From positions 1-45,238 of the forward strand of contig JAJDHH010000010.1 in assembly GCA_030266105.1 (NCBI GenBank): a stretch of 45,238 nt of DNA, given 5' to 3'. Position 1 is the stretch's first letter. Every line of letters begins with the position of its first letter. Position numbers and translations under genes: made by a program. The notes under the pieces were generated by a model. It searched no databases, had not been told where the DNA came from, and saw only the letters and a list, made by a program, of their open reading frames with translations. The stretch comes from Eubacteriales bacterium OttesenSCG-928-K08 (GTDB lineage Bacteria; Bacillota; Clostridia; Christensenellales; CAG-138). Shown in pieces: positions 15,308 to 23,633 of this stretch.

Positions 15308-17137
15308 ATGCGGATGAAGAAGTGTGATGTATCAGGTATTGGTGGCCTATGTGAAGCGCACAGAATTGCTCTTCATTTGAGCATTTCCGAACCATTATGT
15401 GATGTTGCCCTTGTGATGGCTGGAAAACGGTTATCGGATTATTTGAAATTTGTTGCCAATGAGATGCATTGTGACTTTGCGTTGCGCCTTCTTCGAGTTC
15501 CAGAGTTTTCAGATTGCGATACGATTTCTTACCTTAGATTATGCTTGACAGTTTTGCAGGCAGAAGTTGCATTGGGATTACCTAACCAGCCAAGAGTTAA
15601 TGAAATAATCCAATGGTATGAATGGGCATCAAAAAAAGTTAAAAAAGCGGCATCAGGAGATGCTATTGATTTACTCAATATTGAGTTCCAAGGTGTTAAA
15701 GCACAGGTTCATCATTTGCGACGGGACTATGGAAAAGTGAAAGCATTATATGCGAAGCACGATACCAATGACTCCTCCCTGCAGGAACTACGGAAGTATG
15801 TAAAAGCCCAGTATTCGGCCAGCTTATATCTTGAAAATGAAAAGGGTGGTCGTGTATTGTCAAGAACGATAGCGGAAGAATTGTATGAGGAAATTGCGCA
15901 AAATAAAGCATCAAACGTTGATGCATTCTTTATTTCAGGCAAGCTATTAGAGCATTATGAAAAGATAGGAAAGTCTGATGAAGGGCTGGAGAGGATAATG
16001 CCCGTCATGTCACCTGTGCCTAACGATTTTGTAAATTTGCCCATCCCAACTCTTCGCGATGCGATAAATATGGCTATTTTCTATCGTGATGCTGGTTATA
16101 GTTTGTGGCTCAGTGGAGAAAAAGAAAAGGCAAACGAATCTTTTGAAAAAGCCTTTCAACTGTGCAAATTTCATGGGTTAAGAGATCAGGAGGAAAAATT
16201 GAGGAATATGAAAAATGTTATTGATCAGCAGAAAAGGGTTGGAGGGGTTTACCATGATAGCCACCTCCCAGCAGCATGCGATTACTTAATTGTTACGATT
16301 ATACCAGAAGAACTGGATGCCGCAGTATACCATATTGCTAATAATAACACTTCTGCCGACAAAACAACGCAGTGGCGAAAGGCTAGCATCGACCTAAGTT
16401 CTGGACGCCAAGCGACAATCGTTTTTATCGCTACAGGTGAACCAGGTAACCTTCCAACACATGACTATTTATTTAATGCCTTGGCACTACAGAAACCTGC
16501 AAAAATCATTTTAGTAGGAATCGCAGGATCAGTCCCAAGCCGGGACATCGGGTTAGGGGATGTGGTTTTATGTAAAGATGTATTTGATTTCAGTGTAGGC
16601 GCAATAAATGCTGACGGCAAAAAGGAGTACAATCTATTTTCGCCCAAAGGGATTGACGAGAACATTTTTCAATCGGGCACCATGATTTCTCAATGGCAAA
16701 AAGAACTTGTCGGATGGCCTAAAATCAAGAATTATCAAGATAAAAAGAAGCTTGTAAAACCTTGGAAAGATTTAGAAGCGGCGAGTTTTGGAGGAGATAC
16801 GACATGGAGGGAAAAATTAGAAGAGAATTATTACTATCATAAAAGCAAAACGGATCAATCTCCACATGCCTTATTTGCCGCCATTGCTACCAGCAATGAT
16901 GTGGTAAAACACCCAGAAACTGTCAAAAAATGGCTAGAACCAGTGCGACAAATCAAGGCAATCGAAATGGAGGCGTCTGGTGTATTAAGTGCTGCGGGAA
17001 AATTCAAGTGCCCTGTGGTTATAGTACGAGGAATCAGCGACATTGTTGGGCAAAAGAGAGATGATGATTGGAAAATATACGCAGCTAATTCAGCCGCAGC
17101 ATTTGCGGGTGCCTTGATCAAGAACGGGATTATTTGA
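15308..17137 (+). CDS. Helical/TPR protein with C-terminal nucleoside phosphorylase domain
   Basis: The 609-residue protein has about 320 N-terminal helical residues with TPR-like pairs (for example FYRDAGYSLWLSGEKEKANE then FEKAFQLCKFHG near 265-300). The C-terminal PNP/MTAN-fold domain (about 325-605) contains YLIVTIIPEELDA, KIILVGIAGSVPSRDIGLGD, AIEMEASGVLSAA and VRGISDIVGQ. The family's catalytic Glu (MEA) and Asp (ISD) are present. Such domains cleave the N-glycosidic bond of nucleosides or nucleotides; related ones act as ATP nucleosidase effectors in bacterial immunity (Detocs and some CBASS/Avs). An N-terminal sensor plus C-terminal nucleosidase is typical of abortive-infection effectors. 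Function here is inferred. ATG at 15314 is an alternative start. Confidence 0.82.
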   Translation: MRMKKCDVSGIGGLCEAHRIALHLSISEPLCDVALVMAGKRLSDYLKFVANEMHCDFALRLLRVPEFSDCDTISYLRLCLTVLQAEVALGLPNQPRVNEIIQWYEWASKKVKKAASGDAIDLLNIEFQGVKAQVHHLRRDYGKVKALYAKHDTNDSSLQELRKYVKAQYSASLYLENEKGGRVLSRTIAEELYEEIAQNKASNVDAFFISGKLLEHYEKIGKSDEGLERIMPVMSPVPNDFVNLPIPTLRDAINMAIFYRDAGYSLWLSGEKEKANESFEKAFQLCKFHGLRDQEEKLRNMKNVIDQQKRVGGVYHDSHLPAACDYLIVTIIPEELDAAVYHIANNNTSADKTTQWRKASIDLSSGRQATIVFIATGEPGNLPTHDYLFNALALQKPAKIILVGIAGSVPSRDIGLGDVVLCKDVFDFSVGAINADGKKEYNLFSPKGIDENIFQSGTMISQWQKELVGWPKIKNYQDKKKLVKPWKDLEAASFGGDTTWREKLEENYYYHKSKTDQSPHALFAAIATSNDVVKHPETVKKWLEPVRQIKAIEMEASGVLSAAGKFKCPVVIVRGISDIVGQKRDDDWKIYAANSAAAFAGALIKNGII

Positions 17138-17227
17138 TACTATAGGTGGAGAAATGACCGAGACATCAGACTATGAGGACAAACTCTTTTGCAGCCCCCC
17201 ATCTTAATGAAGTTGTTGTATATGTCG

Positions 17228-17268
17228 ACATAAACCTCCTCCCGGCTTGCCCGTGGGGAGGTTTATGT
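17228..17268. terminator. Hairpin closing the nucleotide-enzyme operon
   Basis: Perfect 12-base arms ACATAAACCTCC (17228-17239) and GGAGGTTTATGT (17257-17268). It lies 90 bases after the operon's last stop. No strong T tract. Confidence 0.55.
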
Positions 17269-17418
17269 GTTCACCGTATTATATCTGAAGTGATATAAAG
17301 CCCGTGTACTTGTTTTTACAATGTATTTCTAGCAGAGCCATTTTTACTCGCTATCATTTCACCCCTTGACAAACATCGTTCTGTAAGTACCATGTTGTAT
17401 TTGCGCCAATCTTATCGC

Positions 17419-17467
17419 AAAAGGCCGCTGTATTCATTTGCTTGGGATGAATACAGCGGCCTTTTTA
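17419..17467. terminator. Strong hairpin with T tail
   Basis: Perfect 19-base arms (17419-17437 and 17447-17465) with a 9-base loop and T5 on the plus strand; the reverse side ends in T4. It should stop transcription from both sides between the operon and the convergent surface-protein gene. Confidence 0.8.
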
Positions 17468-17499
17468 CCGTTCTACAAGAAAATCAGGAGGATACGACT

Positions 17500-17598
17500 A
17501 TGCCCGAAAAAAGTAAGGATATACTTACGGCGGCCCAGCAGCACCCTATCGCAGTGTGGGCAATTCTCCAGCGATCGTCGGCAGCTGCCACACATTAG
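17500..17598 (+). CDS. Possible 32-residue small ORF
   Basis: A perfect AGGAGG (17486-17491), 8 bases, then ATG and 32 codons (MPEKSKDILTAAQQHPIAV...). It overlaps the 3' end of the minus-strand exported protein gene. The ribosome site is much better than chance, but the peptide is short and not recognised. It may be a truncated gene start left after a rearrangement. Confidence 0.3.
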   Translation: MPEKSKDILTAAQQHPIAVWAILQRSSAAATH

Positions 17599-19864
17599 TC
17601 CAATCCCACCCCAAGTTGCTGGTAGTCTCCCACCAGGTTGCATCCAGCGGCAGTGTACAGGGTGCGCCATCAGGATTGATAACACCCTCGTGAAGCTGCT
17701 TATTTACGCCACCTTCTTGAATGGTAATGGCCGCGTTGGCATGGTTGTTTTTCCCGAGATTACCAGCCCCGGCGTAAATGCGGCCTGCATCACCTCTTTC
17801 TGCTGATATTGAGTTGTGAAGCGCAACGCAATTTTGCAAGATATTAGCGCCCGATGCGATTCCTGCAATCCCCCCAACCATAAGGGTATCGTTGTTCGCG
17901 TCTGCAGCAATGCTGCCCCCCGCATAGCAGTTTTGCACCATACCGGCATTGCGCCCTGCAATCCCTCCTACAAAACCAGCTCCTGTGTTGGTCTTTACAA
18001 TTGAGCCGGAATAATAGCAGTTGGATATGCTGCTGGCGTTTTCATTGTTTCCGGCAATTCCGCCAATATGGATGATAGCGTTGGTGAAATCGACAGTAAC
18101 AGTTACTGTCACAGCGCACCGCTCAATGGTTCCCTTATTGTTTCCGGTAATTCCGCCGATCGCGTGAATTACACTGGCTGTATCCGTTTTACTGATGCTG
18201 CCGTCAACCACAAGGTTTTTTATCGTGCCGCTACTGGCGAGTTCTCCAAATAACCCGCTATATTGTACCCCCGAGAAATCAACATTTTGCATATGCACCG
18301 CATGGCCGTTGCCATCAAAATCACCGGCAAAGCCGTTATCTATAGTGCCAATAGGCGCCCAAGTGCTTGCAATGTCAATATCATTCAGCAGCTTATAGCT
18401 TTTGGTCAGGTCATTCGCAACCGCTGCAAGTTCTGCTTTGGTGGCGATTTCATTTGGCGCACCAACGCCATCGCCATTAAAAATGGCATAGAGCGTAGTG
18501 TCTGAATTGATGTTGAAGGTATATGCCGCATCTGTAGAAACGGGCGTTGCCTTTCTGTCATTTGAAGTAACCCAACCCACAAAAACACGGTTGGCGGCAG
18601 GCGTTGCCGTTACGGTTACGCTTGCGTCCGGTATATTTCCTGTTGCCGCGCCGGTTGTGATGGCAGCGCTGCCGTAGGTTACGGCTGCCTGTGTGGAAAG
18701 GTTATTGACGCTTAGAGTGTATGTCCTCGAGTCTAGAAATACCGTTACGGTTTGCGGGTTGTTGGTGACTTGGAACGCGCCAAAATCCGCAATGCTGACA
18801 TCCACGCTGCCCTGTGCCGTTACATCCGCAAGTGCAATTGTCCATACCATGCCGGAGCCGGAAAGCGTCCCCTTCACAACAGCGCCCGTGCCATCCGCGA
18901 TGGTGATATCGCCTGCCGTCAAGTCCGTTACGGCTTGGCTAAACGTGAGCTCAATGCCCGTGCTGTTTGTGGTGTTGCTTACGCCGCCAACCTGCGCCGC
19001 CGTGAAGGTGATGTTGGTTTTCTGTGTGGTTGCGCTTCCCCCACTGGAATCATGGCTGCTATAATCCACTATATTCGTAATGTGAATAAGCTCATAGCGG
19101 AAATTTCCCTGCGCATCTACCACGCCAACGGCATACCAGCCGTTGGAATTGGCTGGAAATTGCTTTGCTGCCGTGATATCCCGGAACCCGCTTTTGCTTG
19201 TATAGGTTGCGCCGGTGGTATGCCTGCGCCAGCCCACAAAGCTTGCGCCCTCCACGCCGGAAACCGACACGCGCACGCTGCCCGTTGTGGATTTTGTGGT
19301 AGAGGGTGTCAGCAATATGCCGGATGTTGCGGCTGCCCCTTGCACCTGCAATACACTGGCAATGGGCGCCCACAACGTTTGCCCGTTTACTTCCGTGCGC
19401 CACCATTTGCCCTCCCGCGCGTAAAGCGGCAGCGTTTCGCCCACGGCGATAGATTCCGCCCGGTATTTGCGGGAGGTGGATTTGGCGGTGTAGAGATAGC
19501 CCTTCTTTGTGATTTTTCCGTTAAGCGGCGCAGTAAAGGTTACGTTCAGGTAGTTCCCTGCAATATAGGCGCTGCCCGTTATGGTTTCACCCTCCACCTG
19601 AAAGAAGCCCTGCGAAAACCCGCTGGGGATGGTAAAGCCCGTCACATTGAACACATCGCCCTTGCGCGCTTTGCCCAGCGCCGTGTTTTTCGTGCTGGGG
19701 CCGGGGCGTATGTTCACCCGGTTGGCGTTGAGCACACCCTCGCCGCTTACTTGCACAGTGCCTTCCGTTGCTGCATGCGCAACCTGCGCCTGCGGCACAA
19801 TGCCCGCCAGTATGGATAAGCACAGCAGCAGCGTTAGCATGCGTGAAATTCTTTTATGCATCAT
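17546..19864 (-). CDS. Secreted SH3b / InlB_B / GLUG-repeat protein
   Basis: The 772-residue protein has a signal peptide (RISRMLTLLLCLSILAGIVP, cleavage after AHA). An SH3b-like domain follows (NRVNIRPGPSTKNTALGKA) and a second SH3-like segment with ARKGDV/YAREGKWWRTEVNG features, then Ig-like stretches. An InlB_B/Flg_new-like repeat comes next (ATPAANRVFVGWVTSND then LYAIFNGD), and the last third has several GLUG motifs (GGITGNNKGTIERC, GGIAGNNE, GGIAGRNAGMVQNC). The ATG at 19864 follows GGGAGGAATATCGT; the in-frame TTG upstream lies in that ribosome site. There is no LPXTG or other C-terminal anchor, so retention is probably through the SH3b domains on the cell wall. It is divergent from the HTH gene at 20028. 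Adhesion or cell-surface interaction is the likely role. Confidence 0.85.
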   Translation of the reverse strand: MMHKRISRMLTLLLCLSILAGIVPQAQVAHAATEGTVQVSGEGVLNANRVNIRPGPSTKNTALGKARKGDVFNVTGFTIPSGFSQGFFQVEGETITGSAYIAGNYLNVTFTAPLNGKITKKGYLYTAKSTSRKYRAESIAVGETLPLYAREGKWWRTEVNGQTLWAPIASVLQVQGAAATSGILLTPSTTKSTTGSVRVSVSGVEGASFVGWRRHTTGATYTSKSGFRDITAAKQFPANSNGWYAVGVVDAQGNFRYELIHITNIVDYSSHDSSGGSATTQKTNITFTAAQVGGVSNTTNSTGIELTFSQAVTDLTAGDITIADGTGAVVKGTLSGSGMVWTIALADVTAQGSVDVSIADFGAFQVTNNPQTVTVFLDSRTYTLSVNNLSTQAAVTYGSAAITTGAATGNIPDASVTVTATPAANRVFVGWVTSNDRKATPVSTDAAYTFNINSDTTLYAIFNGDGVGAPNEIATKAELAAVANDLTKSYKLLNDIDIASTWAPIGTIDNGFAGDFDGNGHAVHMQNVDFSGVQYSGLFGELASSGTIKNLVVDGSISKTDTASVIHAIGGITGNNKGTIERCAVTVTVTVDFTNAIIHIGGIAGNNENASSISNCYYSGSIVKTNTGAGFVGGIAGRNAGMVQNCYAGGSIAADANNDTLMVGGIAGIASGANILQNCVALHNSISAERGDAGRIYAGAGNLGKNNHANAAITIQEGGVNKQLHEGVINPDGAPCTLPLDATWWETTSNLGWDWTNVWQLPTIAGELPTLR

Positions 19865-19918
19865 ACGATATTCCTCCCTCAAATTGTGTACTTTTCAGCG
19901 AAAGAATAGAATATATGC

Positions 19919-19947
19919 AGTATAGCACAGGCAAGTAAAAAGTGGAA
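19919..19947 (-). promoter_or_regulatory. Promoter of the surface-protein gene
   Basis: On the minus strand TTCCAC (forward 19942-19947), 17 bases, then TGCTATACT, an extended -10 (TATACT at forward 19919-19924). The weak -35 with extended -10 fits a regulated promoter. Confidence 0.6.
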
Positions 19948-19970
19948 TAGTACATGATGAGAGAAAAAAG

Positions 19971-19999
19971 TTGATGCTTTTTGGCGACTATGCTATACT
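19971..19999 (+). promoter_or_regulatory. Promoter of the HTH regulator gene
   Basis: TTGATG (19971-19976), 17 bases, TATACT (19994-19999), preceded by TGC exactly as in the divergent promoter. The two start sites are about 90 bases apart. Confidence 0.75.
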
Positions 20000-20027
20000 T
20001 TTTTAAGGAAATCAGGGGGTGGGGAGC

Positions 20028-21572
20028 ATGGCACAGCCAATGACGAACTTTGCACTACTGCTGGGGTTGTTGGGCGCGAGAGCGCGCGATGTGGTGGCCG
20101 AGGTGGGCGCTGATAAAAGCCTTGTGAGCCGCTGGTGCAACGGCAAGCAGAAGCTCATGCCCGGCCATGGCTGGGTGGATAAGGTGGCGGATTACCTGCT
20201 TGCGCTGGACGATAGGCTTAAAATGCCGGTGATCCCCGGCGTGCTGGCGGCCTATTACCCCAACGAGGCGTTGCGCAGCCGTGCGCGGCAGCGGGCCGCC
20301 CTGCTGGATTGGCTCTGCACAGTGGGGCACCTGCCGCCCCAGCAGCAGGCGGACGCGGGCCTTGCGGGCCTCGTGCTGGAAAAGGCGGCGCCATTTTCGG
20401 CCCCGCCGCGGGAGGAGCCGCCCGTAGCGCCACCGCCGCTCAAAGGCGTGGTGGTGCAGGGCGTGGCGGGCGTGCAGGGCGGCGCGCTGCAATTTATAGA
20501 GCTGATCTGCGAGCAGCCGGAGCCACAGGATGTGTGGTATGTTTGCCCTGAGGGGCTGGAGATGTACACGCGGGACGAGAAGTTTGCCCAGCCCTTCATG
20601 CAGGCACTGATGGGCATGTTTGAAGCGGGGCACACGCTCAATGTGGTGCTGCGCACAGATTATAAAATGACGGATGTTTCAGCCTTTTCCGGCCCATGGC
20701 TTGTGGCGCATTTGCTGGGCTACGTGAAGAGCCATTACTTTGATGATTTCCACCACAGTTACAAGGACAAGATGCTGGCCGTGGTGGAGGGCAAAATGGC
20801 CATGCGGGTGGTGGATGATGGGAAGGAGGGCGGCATACGCACCGCCATACACTTCGATACACGTGCTGTAGCCGCTGTGTGGAAGGAGATAGAGAGCTAT
20901 CGCAGCCGCTCGCGCCAGCGCTTTCACTATGAGCTCTTTGAGCACCCGGATGGCTTTTTGCGCGGCATAGAGCCCTTGCCGGATAGGGTACACTATCGCT
21001 TTTCGCGCGTGCCGCAATTCGTACTGCCAAACTGCGCGCAAAACCTTGCGGAATACTTTAGCCTGACGTGCGAGGAAAGCGCGCGGGTGTTGCAGGAATT
21101 TGGGCCGTTGATGGCCGGGCCGGACTATTTCGACGCCCCGGTGCACCACATCTTCTGCGCGGATGATATAGACGATACGCTGCTCAAGGAGCGGCATGTG
21201 GTGCAGGCGCTATCCGGCATATGCGGGCGGCGCGTTAATATGACCACACAAACCTTCGTAAACCAGCTTGTGCACATGCGTAGCCTGCTGCAAACCCAAA
21301 GGAACTACGAGGTATGCTTTTTGCCGGTTGAGCATTTCAACAAAATCAGAATACAGATCGGTTGCTGGGGCGACCGGGCCGCCGTGGGCTGGGTGGCCGG
21401 GGGCCGCTCCACCGCCTGCCGTGATTACACCAACGTAAATGCCCTTACCGGCTTTTGCGAGATGGTGTGGGGCAAAATTCCCGGCGTGATGAAGCGGCGC
21501 AGCACTGCCATACGCAAGCTAAATACCTGGCTGAAAAAGGCTGATAAGTATGGGTACAGTGTGGGAGGCTAG
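20028..21572 (+). CDS. HTH (XRE-like) regulator with large unknown sensor domain
   Basis: In this 514-residue protein residues 10-60 (LLGARARDVVAEVGADKSLVS RWCNGKQK) form a lambda-repressor-like HTH. A Pro-rich linker (about 120-145) then leads to a roughly 360-residue domain with no family that I can name, containing a possible NTF2-/PLD-unlike mix of Trp- and His-rich motifs (VHHIFCADDIDDTLL, EVCFLPVEHFNKIRIQIGCW). The GGGGTGGGGAGC ribosome site supports the ATG at 20028. It is divergent from the surface-protein gene with near-identical -10 sequences, so it may control that gene and itself. The domain could be a ligand or signal sensor. Confidence 0.7.
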   Translation: MAQPMTNFALLLGLLGARARDVVAEVGADKSLVSRWCNGKQKLMPGHGWVDKVADYLLALDDRLKMPVIPGVLAAYYPNEALRSRARQRAALLDWLCTVGHLPPQQQADAGLAGLVLEKAAPFSAPPREEPPVAPPPLKGVVVQGVAGVQGGALQFIELICEQPEPQDVWYVCPEGLEMYTRDEKFAQPFMQALMGMFEAGHTLNVVLRTDYKMTDVSAFSGPWLVAHLLGYVKSHYFDDFHHSYKDKMLAVVEGKMAMRVVDDGKEGGIRTAIHFDTRAVAAVWKEIESYRSRSRQRFHYELFEHPDGFLRGIEPLPDRVHYRFSRVPQFVLPNCAQNLAEYFSLTCEESARVLQEFGPLMAGPDYFDAPVHHIFCADDIDDTLLKERHVVQALSGICGRRVNMTTQTFVNQLVHMRSLLQTQRNYEVCFLPVEHFNKIRIQIGCWGDRAAVGWVAGGRSTACRDYTNVNALTGFCEMVWGKIPGVMKRRSTAIRKLNTWLKKADKYGYSVGG

Positions 21573-21863
21573 GTAACGAGGCTGCACGCTCTACTTCCTG
21601 CGCCCATAGATGATGATAAAGATGCAGATGGTCAATGCGGTCATGCAATAACCGCCTTCAACCTGCCTGCAGCTGGTATCGGCTTGTCCATCGTTACAGA
21701 TAGCTATTGCAAAGTCGTGGATGACTCTGCAGTGAAATTCTTCTCTGTCGGGGATCCACCGATTAAATTTCAAATGGTTATCGCGTACCCTAAAGAGGAA
21801 CATCTTTCAAAAATATCAAAGGCTTTCATTGAGGAGATCTTAAATTTTTCAGGAATGCAATAG
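21573..21863 (+). pseudogene. C-terminal fragment of a LysR-type regulator
   Basis: The frame is open from the stop of the HTH gene and reads AFNLPAAGIGLSIVTDSYCK, then VGDPPIKFQMVIAYPKEEHL and SKISKAFIEEILNF. That is the second half of a LysR substrate-binding domain (AAGIG-loop and final helix). The N-terminal HTH and the first half are missing and there is no start codon or ribosome site. It is a gene remnant, with its 5' part replaced by the neighbouring gene. Confidence 0.65.
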
Positions 21864-21993
21864 CGCGGCTATTCCGCTGGTCTGCAGGCCTGGTGCCCGC
21901 AGCCGTGTCCCGTCAAGGGGCTTGTTTCGCCTAAAATTCATCCCGAGAAGGAGTTTATGGAAATGCTAAGCGGTACGCCTGCGAGCGCATAGC

Positions 21994-22413
21994 ATGGAGA
22001 TGGTGCAGGAGAATATCCGCATCGCGTCCAACGCGCGGGCAAATGCCCTGACCGGTGAAGAACTAACGCTTTACGAGCAGGTGCGGAAAGCCATTTTAGG
22101 TAAAGACGCTATCCCCTGTACCGGCTGCAACTACTGTATGCCCTGCCCCAAGGGTGTGGACATCCCCATGTGCTTCACCTGCTATAACGACAGGAAAATG
22201 GGCATTGAGGGAAGCATGGTGGCAAGGTTCTACTACATCCAGCGGGCGTACAACCATCAGGCATCTTTGTGTGCGCAGTGCGGCAAGTGCGAAAAGCACT
22301 GCCCACAGGAGATACCCATACGTGCGGAACTGAAGAAAATGGTGAAGGAGATGGAAGGGTTTTCGTATCGCCCCATGCGCTATATTGCAGGCAAGGTGAT
22401 GAAGCTGTCGTAG
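21994..22413 (+). pseudogene. Fe-S C-terminal fragment of an aldo/keto reductase
   Basis: The 139 residues start MEMVQENIRIASNARANALT, the end of an aldo/keto reductase barrel. They continue into a ferredoxin-like tail with CTGCNYCMPCPKGVDIP and CAQCGKCEKHCPQEIPI (binding [4Fe-4S]), as in the COG1453 family. The roughly 240-residue catalytic barrel is absent. Just before the ATG the bases still read LSGTPAS in another frame, a decayed version of the LSGMSTMEMV junction typical of these proteins. It is most likely a remnant, although translation of the Fe-S piece from ATG is possible. Confidence 0.7.
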
Positions 22414-22876
22414 CAACATGTATCATGATGGTGGCATTAAACGCGAAATACTCAGAAATGAGGCGTTTCCACCCCTAATTATAACTACGCCGGAATCTGC
22501 CTCGGATAAATCATAGTATGGTATGGTACATGCTCGCTTTTTTATCGTTTGAGTTGGCGTTATTTGTCGACTGCATATGTAATAAAGAAAATAAGCCAGT
22601 TTGTTTTTAGCTGTTTTCAGACATGCAATTCAATGCCATCGGTTGATTCATAATGATTAAGAAAAACAATGCTTATCAGCCGAGGTTCAATAAAACATGT
22701 AGTGCAGCAAGCGCTTTTAATGAAGCTACTGTGAGTTTCTCTTACATTGTCTTTTGTGGTAAAATTGAATCAATATGCCTTAGCATATTTGTGCAATGCA
22801 CCGGCTGATGTTTTTTTCAGTTGCACATAGGCGATGCCGGAGGACGGAATTGCCGATTATAAGAGGTAACCAATCG
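22414..22876 (+). other. 463-base gap without a gene
   Basis: Between the reductase fragment and the response regulator I see no coding region, no strong hairpin and only a weak promoter (TTGTCT at 22747 with a poor -10). It is AT-rich near its right end. The response-regulator promoter should lie in 22740-22870. Confidence 0.5.
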
Positions 22877-23551
22877 ATGCAAAAAATTGCGGTCATCGAC
22901 GATGATGTTTATGTCGGAAATATGCTGGATGAGCTGCTCACGCGCGAGGGTTATATTGTGCTACGCGCTTACTCGGGCACCGAAGCGCTGCTACTGCTTT
23001 CTACCCAGCGTCCCGACCTTGTTCTTCTGGACTTAATGCTTCCCGGCCTTTCCGGAGAGGAGGTTCTGCCCAAGATTCAGGATATCCCTGTGATTGTGCT
23101 CAGCGCCAAGGCGGAAATGGGCGACAAGGTCAAGCTGCTGATTGGTGGTGCCTCGGATTATATCACTAAGCCTTTTGACACCCGCGAGCTGCTTGCCCGC
23201 ATCACCGTGCAGCTGCGCAAGGCAAAAGCCCAAATAAACACTGTGTCTGATACGCACATGCTGTTCTTTGGAGATTTGGTGCTGGATAACGATGCGCGTT
23301 CTGTCACGCTAAACGGCGAGCCCGTTCATCTAACCAAAACGGAGCACGCCATACTCAAGCAGCTTATGCAAAACCCCACACGGGTAGTGACCAAATCACG
23401 CCTGCTTGAACTCATTAGTGAAGACACCCTCGATTGCACCGAAAGCTCCCTGAAGGTGCACATCGGCAACCTGCGCAAGAAGCTGCGGGCAATCAGCGAT
23501 GTGGAGTACATCGATTCTGTTTGGGGAATCGGATTCAAGATGCACGAATAA
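22877..23551 (+). CDS. OmpR-family response regulator
   Basis: The 224-residue protein has a receiver domain (2-115) with acidic pocket DDD (8-10), phosphoacceptor Asp52 in LLDLMLPG, the Ser of VLSAK and Lys of TKPFD. A winged-helix domain (130-224) follows, with the SSLKVHIGNLRKKL recognition helix. The ATG at 22877 (after AAGAGGTAACC) is chosen; an upstream frame extension has no ribosome site. It pairs with the histidine kinase at 25388 and should bind the three repeats in front of the ABC genes at 23562-23594. Confidence 0.95.
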   Translation: MQKIAVIDDDVYVGNMLDELLTREGYIVLRAYSGTEALLLLSTQRPDLVLLDLMLPGLSGEEVLPKIQDIPVIVLSAKAEMGDKVKLLIGGASDYITKPFDTRELLARITVQLRKAKAQINTVSDTHMLFFGDLVLDNDARSVTLNGEPVHLTKTEHAILKQLMQNPTRVVTKSRLLELISEDTLDCTESSLKVHIGNLRKKLRAISDVEYIDSVWGIGFKMHE

Positions 23552-23561
23552 TCTTGCCTAA

Positions 23562-23594
23562 TTCTTTACTGTTTTCTTAACCGCCTTCTTTACC
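23562..23594 (+). promoter_or_regulatory. Three direct repeats, probable response-regulator binding array
   Basis: TTCTTTACT (23562), TTCTTAACC (23574) and TTCTTTACC (23586) are spaced exactly 12 bases apart. Tandem repeats on one face of the helix, ending near the -35 region, are the usual binding mode of OmpR-family activators. They sit between the regulator and the ABC ATPase start. Confidence 0.75.
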
Positions 23595-23633
23595 ACTGCG
23601 TGATACAGTAGAGCGAGCAAAGGAGGCAACGCT

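Noticed and set aside
15308-17137. TPR-PNP protein as a simple MTA/SAH nucleosidase
   Set aside because: The long N-terminal helical region and the operon context are not those of housekeeping Pfs, though enzyme specificity is not proven.
18752-19819. 355-codon plus-strand frame opposite the surface-protein gene
   Set aside because: Antisense to a GC-rich repeat gene with clear signal peptide and domains; composition is low-complexity His/Cys/Arg.
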